A stretch of DNA of 45,413 nt from Candidatus Anaerobiospirillum stercoravium (GTDB taxonomy: Bacteria > Pseudomonadota > Gammaproteobacteria > Enterobacterales > Succinivibrionaceae). Shown here piece by piece: positions 1 through 11,100 of this stretch (within the stretch, counting starts at the first letter, position 1; every line of letters starts with the position of its first letter). A model generated the notes under the pieces. It saw only the letters and a list, made by a program, of their open reading frames with translations. It had not been told where the DNA came from and ran no database searches. Made by a program: the position numbers and the translations under genes. The stretch covers positions 1 to 45,413 of the forward strand of contig DXIF01000160.1 in assembly GCA_019113025.1 (NCBI GenBank), in the 5' to 3' direction.

Positions 1-1
1 T

Positions 2-1837
2 CAAGTTCCCGCTCAAATCCAAGTTCCCTCTCAAATCCAAGCTCACGCGCCCCAGCTGAGCGCGCTGCTGGGTAAGAGTACGCGCGCACAGCTTAAAAAC
101 GAGCATCGCCTGTCGTACTTGGGGCTGACCGTCAAGACGCAGGCCGCGCTGGCTGCACCGTCAAAGTCTGATGTTGGGCCGACAGCCGCGGCGCACGAGC
201 GCCACTATGCGCCATATCAATCGGTGCAATCCGGGGGCAATGCTCAAGTGAACGCTTATTGGCAGGGAGCGAACAATCAAGACGCTTGGGCGCAAGAGGC
301 GCAAGCCTATGGCCTCACCCCACCCCAAGCCTCGGAGCTAATTACGCCCAGCTGGGGCGGGACAGTAGCTTCTATTGTTGCTCCCAATAGCGCTCCGAGG
401 GCCGCGCCTGATTTAGCTCCAATGGCGCCGCTCACGCTGCCCAGCACGCGCCCGGCGGCGCTCAGCGCCCCGCAGGTAGGGGCGACGGAGCCTTTGGGGC
501 GCGCGCAGCTTGCGGCCATGAGCGAGGTGCCCGATGCTCAGGGCTATGTGCGCAGCTTAAAGCCCGTGATTGGGCATGCCGGGTCGGTCTATCGTGAGGC
601 GGACTTCGTGGCCAAGACCATTGTCACCATGCGCGCGCTTGACCCTAACGCTTCGATTGCGGTGCTGTACCGGGCGCACTACATTGCGCTCAATTTAGAA
701 AACGCCTTGGTGCAGTATCAGATTCCGTATTGCGTGGTCGGCGAGCAGCGCTTCTTTGATCGCAAGGAAATCCGCGATGTCATGGCTTACATCCGGCTGC
801 GCTGCAATTTGGATGATGATGTCGCCTTCCGGCGCGTGGTCAATGTCCCGGCCCGCAACTTCGGCAAAAAGCGCATGGAGCGCTTGGAGTCATTAGCGCG
901 CTCAGAAAACAGCTCGCTATTTCGCACCTTGCTCAATCACCTAGACGACAAGTTCCTGTGCGCCCGTGCCGAGATTGTGCGCTTTGTCCAAGTGATGAGT
1001 GAGCTGGCGCTCGCGCCTTTGGGCAACCCAGTTGATGACTTTGAGCTCATCGTCAACAACACCGGCTATGAGGAGTGGATCAAGAGCAATGGCGAGGATG
1101 AGCGCTTAGAGAACATCGCAGCGCTCAAGAACTATCTTTATGACTTCCGCAAGAAACAAGACGATGAGGTCAACTTAGCTGACTTCATTGGCAATGTGAC
1201 CTTGATGACCAGCGCCGATGAGGCGCACTTAAGCCGCTCGGTGCGGCTGATGACGGTGCACAACGCCAAGGGCTTGGAGTTTGACTACGTGTTCGTGGTC
1301 TCGCTCAATGAGGCAGTGTTCCCGAGCAAGAAGGCGGTCAACGAGCTCAATGTCGAAGAAGAGCGCCGCTTGATGTATGTGGCCATGACCCGTGCCCAAA
1401 AGCAGCTCATTTTGACTGAGGCCGGGGGCTACATCACGGTGCGTCAAAATAACGATCAGGTCAAATTGCCGCGCGAGCCTTCGCGCTTCCTGCGCGAAAT
1501 CACCCCAGACCTCTATGCCGAGGTGGGCGCGCCTTTCCCATGCTCTAAGCTCCAAGGCGTGGTTAAAAAGAGCGCAGCTACTACGTCATCAGCTTACAGC
1601 TCGCCTGAGGGAGCAACTGACATCCAGGGCAATGACGCTGCCATAAATGCGCAGGCAGGGGGCACTAAGCCTGACTTAGTCGGAGCCAAGGTGTTCCACA
1701 AGATCTTTGGTGAGGGCACGATTCGCACCGTGCGCTATGACCTAGGCGAGTACTGCATCTACTTTGACAAGCTCAAAAAGGAGCGCACCTTATCTTTTAG
1801 CGCTAAGCTCGAGTTCTTAGCTCACACCGAGGAGTAA
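2..1837 (+). CDS. UvrD/Rep/PcrA-family superfamily 1 DNA helicase, C-terminal part (5' end lies outside the window)
   Basis: Frame is open to the left edge (upstream codons QVPAQIQVPSQIQAHAPQLSALLGKSTRAQLKNEHRLSYLG...). Motifs: FFDRKEIRDVMAYIRLRCNLDDDVAFRRVVNVPARNFGKKRMERL, VRLMTVHNAKGLEFDYVFVVSLNEAVFP, EERRLMYVAMTRAQKQL. PcrA/UvrD-like C-terminal GAKVFHKIFGEGTI. Confidence 0.93.
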   Translation, partial: QVPAQIQVPSQIQAHAPQLSALLGKSTRAQLKNEHRLSYLGLTVKTQAALAAPSKSDVGPTAAAHERHYAPYQSVQSGGNAQVNAYWQGANNQDAWAQEAQAYGLTPPQASELITPSWGGTVASIVAPNSAPRAAPDLAPMAPLTLPSTRPAALSAPQVGATEPLGRAQLAAMSEVPDAQGYVRSLKPVIGHAGSVYREADFVAKTIVTMRALDPNASIAVLYRAHYIALNLENALVQYQIPYCVVGEQRFFDRKEIRDVMAYIRLRCNLDDDVAFRRVVNVPARNFGKKRMERLESLARSENSSLFRTLLNHLDDKFLCARAEIVRFVQVMSELALAPLGNPVDDFELIVNNTGYEEWIKSNGEDERLENIAALKNYLYDFRKKQDDEVNLADFIGNVTLMTSADEAHLSRSVRLMTVHNAKGLEFDYVFVVSLNEAVFPSKKAVNELNVEEERRLMYVAMTRAQKQLILTEAGGYITVRQNNDQVKLPREPSRFLREITPDLYAEVGAPFPCSKLQGVVKKSAATTSSAYSSPEGATDIQGNDAAINAQAGGTKPDLVGAKVFHKIFGEGTIRTVRYDLGEYCIYFDKLKKERTLSFSAKLEFLAHTEE

Positions 1838-1968
1838 AGCCTCGGTTCCCGGAGTAAAGCCCTATCGATCTGAGTAAAGCCCCATCGCCCTGAACTGTTC
1901 CCTCTATGGTGCACCCGTGCCATTTTGGTGCTATCTACTCAGTTTGATTTAAGTCCCGCGCTGGGGCT

Positions 1969-2412
1969 GTGCTACCATGGCCTAGGTTTTTGCGGTCATT
2001 TGTGCGATTGCACAAAGCACACATTGAGCTCAGTCAGAGAGGTGGGGAAGTGGTGAGAAAGCACAAGAGCGTTGCGGCTAGTAGCGCAGCGCCGGGGACG
2101 GGCGCTGTGAGTGCAACTGAGGTTGAGCAAGCGCAGTACGCAGCGCAGTTTGCGCAGTTAGATCGCGAGGCGTGGTACACCCTAGGAGCGGCGCTTTTGA
2201 CGACGGTAGTGTTCTGGGGCGCGATTTTCCTGACCCATGACAGCGCTCTCACCGTGGGCTATATGCCACTGTGGTTTGTTTTAAGCTGCCTTGGGGGCTA
2301 TGTCTTTTCGGTGGTAATCGTCATTGCCCTAGTCAAATTCTGCTTAAAGCCATGTCAGCTTAAGGTCAAGTCCTATCATGAGCTGCATGAGAAATCACAG
2401 GGGGAGCACTAG
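1969..2412 (+). CDS. yhdT: YhdT family (DUF997) small membrane protein; true start probably a GTG near 2050
   Basis: Two TM segments (AWYTLGAALLTTVVFWGAIFLTHD..., LWFVLSCLGGYVFSVVIVIALVKFCLKP). Sits directly before panF as in E. coli yhdT-panF. Confidence 0.75.
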   Translation: MLPWPRFLRSFVRLHKAHIELSQRGGEVVRKHKSVAASSAAPGTGAVSATEVEQAQYAAQFAQLDREAWYTLGAALLTTVVFWGAIFLTHDSALTVGYMPLWFVLSCLGGYVFSVVIVIALVKFCLKPCQLKVKSYHELHEKSQGEH

Positions 2413-2413
2413 G

Positions 2414-3979
2414 ATGCAACAGATTCTGTCCTTAGTGCCGATTGGCCTGTTCTTTGTAGTCTTGCTCTTGGTGGGCTACGTGGTGTCCTATCAGGCCAAC
2501 CGCGCTACCTCCTTTAAAAAAGAGTACTTTCTGGGTTCGCAGAATCTAGGCGGCGTGGTCTTGGCCATGACCTTGGTGGCGACCTATGGCTCAGTCTCAT
2601 CCTTTGTCTCAGGCCCGGGCGTGGCGTGGAACCTAGGTTTAGGCTGGGTAGTATTTGCGGCACCGCAGATTATCACCGGCTTTTTAATCTTAGGCGTGGT
2701 GGGTAAGCGCATGACCATTTTGGCTCATCGCACTGAGAGCCTCACGGTCATCGATCTGCTATTTGAGCGCTTTCAGTCTCGCCTCGTGGCCTTGCTCTTG
2801 GCGTTGATGCTCATCATATTCTTCTTGGCTATGATTGTGGGCCAATTCATTGGTGGCGCGCAGATCTTTGCTGGTCTCACCGACATTGACTACAGCCTAG
2901 GCCTCATCATCTTTGCCTTGGTGACGGTGCTCTACTCCTCAGGCGGTTTTCGCGCCGTGGCCATCACCGATGCCATTTGCGCCATCTTGATGCTCACCGG
3001 CATGTTCATCTTAGGCTACGTCATTGTGCACGATGGCGGCGGCATCGAAAACATCATGGCGACCTTGAGCACGGTCAATATAGATGAAGCCACGGGTGTG
3101 AGCCGCAACCTTGAGTTTAACGCGGGCGGAGCGCTGCCGTTGGGCTTGCTTTTTAGCGCGTGGATCTTAGTGGGCTTTGCCACGGTGGGCTTGCCGCAAT
3201 CGCTGGTGCGCTGCATGAGCTACAAATCAAGCCATGAGCTGCACAAGGCCATGATCATCGCCACTGTTATCTGCGGTGCGCTCATGATTGGCATGACCAT
3301 GCTGGGCGTATTTGCGCGTGCGGTGATCCCGGATTTACCGCAAGGTGGCACCGATGCGGTCATCCCGACCTTGATTGCGCACAAGATGCATCCTTTAGTG
3401 GCAGGCGTGACCATCTTAGGCCCGCTGGCGGCCACCATGAGTACGGTCAGCTCCTTACTTATCGCCTCAGCCTCGGCCATTATTCGCGATTTGTTTAAGG
3501 CGCTGCGCCCGCAAGCTGAAGCTCATAAGGACAGAGGCCAGAGCGACAATGCCATCGCCGATGCGGTCAAGCCCGCGTTGAGCTACCACGAGAAGATCAT
3601 CATCAAGGGCGCGACCTTGGTCATGGGTGTCATCGCCATTGTCTTAGCACTGTTCCCGCTTGATATCGTGGTCTGGGTTAACCTCTTTGCCTTTGGTGGC
3701 CTCGAGAGCGCCTTTGTCTGGCCGGTGGTCCTAGGCCTGTTTTGGCGCAAGTTTAACACCTGTGGCGTATTGTGCTCGCTAGCAGCCGCCCTAGGGGTGT
3801 ACACCGCCTGCTCGGTGTTCAAGCTCTCGTTCTTTGCCTGCCATGCCATTGTCCCAAGCCTTGCCGCAGGCCTGATCGGCGCCTTAATCGGCACTTATCT
3901 GGGAGCGGCGGTACTAGGCCAGCGTATGAGCCGTCGCACCCACGACATCTTCTTCCCGCACCGCCCATGGCGCGAGTAA
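2414..3979 (+). CDS. panF: Sodium/pantothenate symporter PanF (SSS family)
   Basis: ATG at 2414 (MQQILSLVPIGLFFVVLLLVGYVVSYQANRATSFKKEYFLGSQNLGGVVLAMTLVATYGSVSSFVSGPGVAWNLGLGWV); SSS-family sequence throughout; yhdT context. Confidence 0.9.
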   Translation: MQQILSLVPIGLFFVVLLLVGYVVSYQANRATSFKKEYFLGSQNLGGVVLAMTLVATYGSVSSFVSGPGVAWNLGLGWVVFAAPQIITGFLILGVVGKRMTILAHRTESLTVIDLLFERFQSRLVALLLALMLIIFFLAMIVGQFIGGAQIFAGLTDIDYSLGLIIFALVTVLYSSGGFRAVAITDAICAILMLTGMFILGYVIVHDGGGIENIMATLSTVNIDEATGVSRNLEFNAGGALPLGLLFSAWILVGFATVGLPQSLVRCMSYKSSHELHKAMIIATVICGALMIGMTMLGVFARAVIPDLPQGGTDAVIPTLIAHKMHPLVAGVTILGPLAATMSTVSSLLIASASAIIRDLFKALRPQAEAHKDRGQSDNAIADAVKPALSYHEKIIIKGATLVMGVIAIVLALFPLDIVVWVNLFAFGGLESAFVWPVVLGLFWRKFNTCGVLCSLAAALGVYTACSVFKLSFFACHAIVPSLAAGLIGALIGTYLGAAVLGQRMSRRTHDIFFPHRPWRE

Positions 3980-4044
3980 CGGGTTCACTGGAGTTGCGCG
4001 AGTATCGCGCTGGTTGTGAGCCTGATTGGAAGCGTAGAGGATGC

Positions 4045-5124
4045 TCATTGCGGCGGCACGTCGATGATAATGAAGCCTTGAGCTTGCGCATAGGTGAGGA
4101 GTGCATGGTTCAAGGCGCTATATGCCATGTGGTTGGGACAATAGCAGTAGCGGCTGTCGCGGTGCGCTAAGTAGCCTTGGTACACCAAGAACTGAATCAG
4201 CCCTTGGGTTGAGGTAAGCGGTTGGGGCCACGGGTCAAGCATCATGAAGCCGCCTAAGATCTGCTCGATGGTGCTCATGTCAGGATGGTTCTGCGCCAGT
4301 ACCGCTTGCAGCGCGGTGGTGCTGGCTTTAGGCCAATTATACGCAAAGTGCGGAGTACTGGGCCCCGTTTGGCTTAAGAAGCGCTCAAGTGCAGCTGGGG
4401 CATAGAGCTTGGTTGGGGCACGCGGGCTCAAGCGCCAGCCGCCGTAATGGGTTCTTAGTTGAGCTAAGAGCTGTTTGAGCGTGAGCTGCAGGCGCTGAGC
4501 GGCGGCGCTCAGGGGCGCGGCATAGTAATGGGTCAGCTCGTCTGCGCTCAGTCCTACCAAGGCGCTAAAGTCGGGGTTGTCGTTAACGCTGAGCGTATAT
4601 CTCAAAGCTAAGGACGGCTGAAACGGGGTGTAGCTTAAGATCAGGGCAAAGCGGACCTGGTTCAGGGAAAAGAGCCAATGAAGCAAGGTGGTGCACAGAT
4701 CTGATAACTCGGCTGCGCCCAGCTGCATCCACAGCGGAATATCCCCGACGTCGAGCAAGAACGTAAGTTCGTGCTGATCCGAGAGGTCGGATAAGCGTAA
4801 CAACAAATCTTCCAAGTTGCGCTCAGACTCCCATGCCGCAACTTGCGGCAATCCGGCGTGGCTATAGGCCCGAATGAGCTCAGAGCGCCAAGCGCGCTCA
4901 TAGGTATTGGGCGCTTCGGGCGTGCAGTTTTGTGTTACATCACCCAGGTTGAGCCTAATCACCGGGCAGGGATGCGTGCTTTGGGCAAAGAAGGCCTCAA
5001 GTTGAGTGAGCAGGGGGCTGGGTTCTAAGCAGGGCGGACAGTGCAAAGTAGCATATTCGTAGTAGTGAACTAAATGCTCCAGCAACTTCGTCTGAGCTGC
5101 GCTGAGTTCGGATAAATTGATCAT
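4045..5124 (-). CDS. Uncharacterised protein resembling the AAA-ATPase-like family (PF09820-type) with degenerate nucleotide-binding motifs
   Basis: HYGGWRLSPRAPTKLYAPAALERFLSQTG resembles the YDGYRFS...VYNPWSVLNFL signature. PLLTQLEAFFAQ and LTFLLDVGDIPLWMQL occupy the expected P-loop and Walker B positions but lack the catalytic residues. Confidence 0.5.
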   Translation of the reverse strand: MINLSELSAAQTKLLEHLVHYYEYATLHCPPCLEPSPLLTQLEAFFAQSTHPCPVIRLNLGDVTQNCTPEAPNTYERAWRSELIRAYSHAGLPQVAAWESERNLEDLLLRLSDLSDQHELTFLLDVGDIPLWMQLGAAELSDLCTTLLHWLFSLNQVRFALILSYTPFQPSLALRYTLSVNDNPDFSALVGLSADELTHYYAAPLSAAAQRLQLTLKQLLAQLRTHYGGWRLSPRAPTKLYAPAALERFLSQTGPSTPHFAYNWPKASTTALQAVLAQNHPDMSTIEQILGGFMMLDPWPQPLTSTQGLIQFLVYQGYLAHRDSRYCYCPNHMAYSALNHALLTYAQAQGFIIIDVPPQ

Positions 5125-5190
5125 AGCACTATCATTCTTTGAGCTTGCTTTAAGGCAGTGAGCTGGGGGCCTGAGTTTTCCTGAGTGGAC

Positions 5191-8100
5191 TTAGCTGACG
5201 GGGCCATGGGGCGTGCCGCGCCCTGCCAGCACCACTAAGTAGCAGTAGCCGCGCGCGGCGACCTCCGGGGCCCAGTATGGGGCAAAGAGCGTGACGTTGA
5301 GGCGTGCGGCGAGCGCTGCCCGCAGCTTGGCGTCAGATAAGTCAAGCTCCTCTTGCTTGAGCCCTTGCAGCTGTGGGGTAAAGCTTTGCTGTTGGGCGAT
5401 GGCATCTTGCAAGCGCTTGATGTCAGCTTTGACTGTATCCTCGTAGGTCCAGACCACGATAGTGCTGACAAACAGGCCTGTGAGCGTGGCCACATGGTGC
5501 GCCTGCATCTGGGCTCTAATCTTACTTTTGGCTGAGAGGCGGCCAATGGTGATTAAGGGGGCACTTGCTTGGGCTCCGTATTGTGCTCCGCAGCCGTAGC
5601 CGGGGCGCAGGGCTTGAGCTGAGGTTTGTGCTTGCGCTTGGTGCTGGATGTAGCAGTGGTCGCCTTGGGCTACGATCAGCACGGGATCGTGCACTTTGAC
5701 GTGGCGGGCGATGTAATCATTTATGCCCGCGCGCGCGGCGCTGGCATTAAAGGAGATGACGTAGTTGTCGACACTATCGTCGTTTTCGCTCCAGAGCAGC
5801 TGACTGTCTGGGGTAATGAAGCGCCGGTTCTCGTCTAAGGCGCGTTCCCGCTCGCCATAGTAGAGATAAAGGTACTTGCGGGCCCGGGTATAGGCCACGT
5901 AGTACAGGCGCCGCTCTTCAGCCAGATCTGCTTGTTCGTCCGCGCTCAGGGGCAGGTTGTAGGCGGCCCATTGCTCTTGCTCGTTTGAGTCATAGCGGCC
6001 CTTGCTAAAACGTAGCTGCCCGGGCTCCGGCTTGAGGTAGTCGTGGCTCATCAGGGGCAAGTCGGCACTGCTCGGAGGAATCAGCACCAAGTCGTACTCA
6101 AGGCCCTTGACCTTGTGCATGGTCGAGAGGGTCAGGCTGACGCGCTGATGGTGGACTAAGTGTTGCCCCGCCATGCTCTCATAGAGCTTGTAGCAATGGC
6201 CGCCATCGTCGCGCGTCAGCAAGTCAAGGTAGTACTCTAAGAGGTCGGTCCAAGTGTAAGTGATGCCGGAAATCATGGTCGCGTTAAAGCTCAGCGCAAG
6301 GCAGTAGGCCATATCAAGCTTGGCTTGATCCCAATTGGGGTAGCGCTCCATCAAGCTCTGGGTTAGGAGCTTGAGCGCGGTGGCACTGTCCTCGTGCGTC
6401 AGCGGCTGCAGCTGCGCATAAAGCTGCTCCAGCGGGGCATGGAGGGGGAGCGCCGCTGCGGTCAGCTTGGTGGTCACTGGGCCGAGCTTGAGCTCATGTG
6501 CGCCTTGGGCCTTGATGAAGTGAGCGAGGGCGTAGTACTCGCGCTCACGCCATAGAGCAATGCTGCTGGAGCCTTGCACCCGCACTTCGACCTGAGCCAG
6601 AATTTCCGGAGGCAGCGCCTGCACTTGTTCTAGGGCGCGGTAGACCTCATTATTGGTTCTAAAGAAGAGCGCCAGGCTTGTAATGCGCAGGTACTTGCTT
6701 TGCAGCAAGAGCTCGTCGGCACTGTGCGGACGCGGCACCGCTGGAATCGCCTCTGGGGCGGGCGCCTCTTTAGAAGCTTGTGGCGCGTACGCCTCCTGAG
6801 GATGAGCTGCTTGCTCTGTTATGCCCTCGACCGTGCGCGCGACTTGGGTTGGGGGCTCTTGCTGTGCACGTTGGGCCGCGGCGCTGTTGGCGCTGAGCGC
6901 AGCGGCAGCGAAAATGAGCTGTTCATAGCGCTCGCAGGCGGCACTGTCTTGCAGTCCTAATTGCGCCGCCGCTTCTTGGGCGAGGAGCTGGGCCTTCTCA
7001 TTGCTCTTTTTGACTAGGCCGCTGATGATATTGCTCAGGTCTTGGGCCCAGTAGCGTACGCGCCGCTGTTGGCGCTGTGCTTGGTAGATCGCCGCGTTGG
7101 TGACATCAAATAAGGCGCAGTAGGCGGTCTTCTTAGGCGCATATTTCTCCAAAAGCGGGGCGCTGTGCGCGGTGTACTCGGGATTGAGCGCATAAGGCTC
7201 AGCCCGGGCGAGAATCTTAGGAAAGGAGCGGTAGTTGAGCTTTAGGCTCAAGGTGGTAGGCTCAAACAAGCGCGCTAAGTCGCGATAGTAGGGCTCAGGG
7301 CCTAGGCAGGCGGCGTACTGCGCGGCGCTGATGCTGCGGCTGCCGGTAGCATTGGGGTCTTGCAGCATATTGGCGACGCGGTTAAAGCCGTAGATACTTT
7401 GGTTGATATCGCCAATGGTGAAGAGATAGAGCGGGGTGCGGTAGCACTGCTTGAGTAGGTGTAAGAGCTCCAATCTTGCGTGGGTAATGTCTTGGAACTC
7501 ATCGATCATGATGTAGCGCAAGGCGCCAAAGCGCTTGATAAAAAGCTGCGGCTGGGCCTTGAGCTGGGTGATCAAGGTGCATTCCCACTTATTTGGGTCG
7601 ATGTCATTGAGGGCGTTCCCGAGGCAGACCTTGGCGAGGCTATGGAAGGTAAAGATCGCAAGCTTGCGCCCAATCTTGCGCAGCCCCAAATTGGTAAAGA
7701 GCCGGTCTAACCTGGTCTTGAGCTCGACGACCACGGCACGGTTGTAGGCCAAAATCAGCACGGACTCAGGGGCGACATGCTCTTGGTAAATCAGGCGCAC
7801 GCAGCGTAGCGCCAAGAGGTGGGTCTTGCCGGAGCCTGGCCCTGCCATAACATTGAGGCTGAGGTCGACCGGGCTTTGGTAGACTGCCCATTGCTCGGGA
7901 TTAGCGCGCAGCTTCTCCTCTTCCAAGGCGAGGTTGGAGGCGGTGATTGCGCTTAAGATCGAGCTGTTGGCATCGGAGAAGTTACCGATGTGCTTGATGT
8001 AGTCGCCGTAATCTTGGGACTTAAAGAACTCCTCGATAAAGAGACGGCGCTTGTCGTCGCTCACCTCTTGGCAGTAGACCTGCATAAGCGCGAGGCGCGC

Positions 8101-11100
8101 GCGCTTGAATTGTGCCAGCAGCTCAAATTGCTTGCGCCGCTGGAAGAAAGGCGACTCAAGGTTCGGTGCGCTATCAAGTGGCCGTGCAACGCACTCCTCT
8201 GTTACCGTAAGCTCATAGCCATGGCTAATCATAGCTGAATGGCGCACTAAGCCCACCGCCTGCAAAAAGGCTAGGAGCTGGGAAAAATAGCCATAGGTGT
8301 TGAGTTCGCGACTGAGCTCCCAGTACCATTCGCGCACCTGAGCGCGTGATTGGCTCAGCTCGTAGTTATTAAGCAGCGCGTCGCTGGACTCATGGCGCAG
8401 TCCCAGAGCAAATACGATTTCGGCCCAGTTGTTGAGGTAGGTTGGCGCGGTCAGTTCGGGCGCGACCTGTTCGGGGCCGGTGCTATCTTGAGCACTATCA
8501 TCTGGGGTGACGTCGGTGTTTTCGGCAAGGCGGGCAAAGGTCACCGCGGTGGTGGTGACCGGGTTTAAGCCTTGAGTGCGGTTGAGCTCGGTTAATAAGT
8601 GCCAGCTGTCTTCATAGAGCAGGTCGAGCAAAAGATAGAAGGATTCGCTCCAAGTCTTGACCACTAAGGTCGCAGGAGTGGTGTCATTTTCTGAGGCGAC
8701 CTTGGTGAGCTTGACGTGGGGCATGAGCTGCAACAGTGCGCTCACGCCTGACTTCACGTCTGGAAGCAGATGGTGCTCTAAGTAGGTGTTAAGGTCGCGT
8801 TTGCGCGCGCCTTGGCCGGTGAGCCATGGCACCGCTGGATTCCCCTCAAGGCCAATATCGCCCTCGACCATAAACTCATCGGCATAGGGCGCGATGAGCT
8901 CACGTAAGGTGGTAGTGAGCCAATTGTTGGTAAAGCCTAAACCCGGATAGTCCGGCAGCGGCTCGCGCCTACGCTCATTAGTGCTGTCATCAAAGCGCTC
9001 AAAGGTGGCGGCCTCTGAGCGGCGCTTGATTTCAGCGCGGAAGTCTTGGTACGAGCGCTCTAAAATCAGGGCGCACAGGCGCAAGGTAAGGTTTAAATGC
9101 GGCAAGACCGGCGCGGTCAGCTCAGGCGTAGTCACGGCGCGGCTGACGTAGTATTGCACCTCCGCTTGGTTAAAGCGCCGGGCGTAATCGACGCTGTGGC
9201 CCAAGTTAAAGCTCAGGCTAAAAGGCAGGTTGAGATTGAGCGCGCCAGCGGCCATCAGCTCCAAAAGCGCATTGATCGTGCTGCCAAGGCTCAGGCGCTC
9301 TTTGAGTGGGGTATTGTGATTGCACTGCTGCAAGAAGTATTGCAGGTCAAAGATCAGCGCGACGTGCTCGGGCAAGTTAGTGTCTGCTTCGTTGGCTTCG
9401 TTTGCTTCATCGGTGGCGCGGCAGGCTTGATCGAAATCATTAAGCTGCGCTTGCAGTACAGTGATGACGCAGTTGAGCGCCAATTGTTCGCGCGCACTCA
9501 GGCGCGTGCTCGGGGCGGCATTGCGCGCCTCATTGGGGGCGAAGCTGAAACCTTCACGGTTACGTAAGAGCTGAGTAAACGGGGTGCGCACTAAGGTCAG
9601 CTGCAACGGGCAGGGAGCCCGAAAGCCCAGCTTGATGCGCCCGAGGTCTTCTAAGTGGTAGAAGAGCAAGGTGCTGTTATGGGCTAGGGCCTTATTGCTG
9701 ATGTTCTCGGGGTCGCTCGGAGCCAAGACTTGGGAGACATCACGGGCAAAGAGGTCGGAGGGCACCACTACCGGCTCAGTGAGCGCTGCGCTCATAGGGC
9801 CAAAACGGCTGACATAGGTGCGCACCAAGTCATCAGCTAGCATCAGGTGATCCCAGCTGATTAAGGACTTGTTGAGGCGCTCCATCGCCTTGTCAAAGTC
9901 CTCTTGATGGTACAAGCAGAGCGCGGGCAGCAGCGCGCGCGCCCCGGTTACCGGATCTTGCGGGAAGGCCGCTTCGTATTGGGCTTGCGATCTCCCGGCG
10001 CGTCCCACCTCTTGCAGGTAGTCCTCGAACACCGCAGAGGGCTCAGCATGGAGCACGTAGTGGATATTCGGCAGATCCATGCCCATGCCAAAGGCCTTGG
10101 TGGCACAGAGCAAGTACAGGGGCTGATTGCTTGACAGCAGGCTTTGCTCCAAGGTCGAGCCGCTGCGCTCATTGAGCGCCGCTTGGTCGTTAAACCACAG
10201 GGCGCTCTGGCTTTTAACCTGGGCGGCAATGGCGCGCTCTAAGTTTTCCTGGTAGCGTGTAAAGACGTGCTCCCGGGCGCGGGCGCTCATCTGGGCATGG
10301 AAAAATCCCACGTGCGCAGCGAGCTTGAGGATCGGATCATCCGGATCAATCACCGCGACATCGCAGCACAGATCATGAAGCTTGTTCGGGCGATAGGAAA
10401 AGGAGTTCTCATCGGTTAAAGCGGCGCTCAGGCGCTGCTTAAGCGCCGAATCGGACGCAAAGAGCTCCGTGGGGCTTGCCTCTTGGGCATAGCGCTCGTT
10501 TTCTTGCACTTCGACCGCGGCGCCGAAGGAGCTCGCAGCCTCCTCTTCTTGCGCCGCTTGGTCCATCGCCGCCAATAGCTCGGTGAGCTTGCGCTCCAGC
10601 TCCGTGGTCGGCTCGTTAGGATCGCTTTCAGGGGCTAGGTTCGAGGCTGAGTTTGAGGCGAAGTTCGCGGCAAAATCCGGGGCGAAATCCGTTGACCCCA
10701 GCTCTATGGAGCTCAAGTAGGACGGTTGGTCGTCGAGTTTGCGCAAGACCTCGGGCAAAGGCTCAGGCTCAAACTTGAAGTCAGGATGACGCTGCTGGTA
10801 GTGATAGAGGTAGTTTAAGTGCGCCGCATAGCTCTCTAAGGCTACGCACAGGGCTTCGGTGCTGTGGCGCAGCTGGCAGAAGACCAGCATGCGGCTTTGT
10901 TCAAAGTCGATGTGCTCCTTGCGGATAAAGTCGATGATGGCAGCGACGCGCGCGTGCAAGTCACTGGGCACTTCTTGGGTCGAGAGGCCGATGTGCGGGC
11001 GAATCGGGTTGTAATTGGTGCCGATCTCGCCTAAGAGCAGGTGCTCGGGGCGCAGGTATTGCTCCAGATCGGTCACCACTTGAGTGGTCATAGTCGCCGA

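Noticed and set aside
3982-3994. 13-mer GGTTCACTGGAGT shared with the right-edge junction (45373-45385), suggesting a second IS end downstream of panF
   Set aside because: Flanking sequence differs at once on both sides and no transposase ORF or matching inverted end is present near 3982; may be chance or a tiny relic.
3772-4170. 132-aa plus-strand ORF and its 95-aa antisense partner overlapping the panF end
   Set aside because: Overlaps panF and the end of the 359-aa gene in other frames; no coding evidence.
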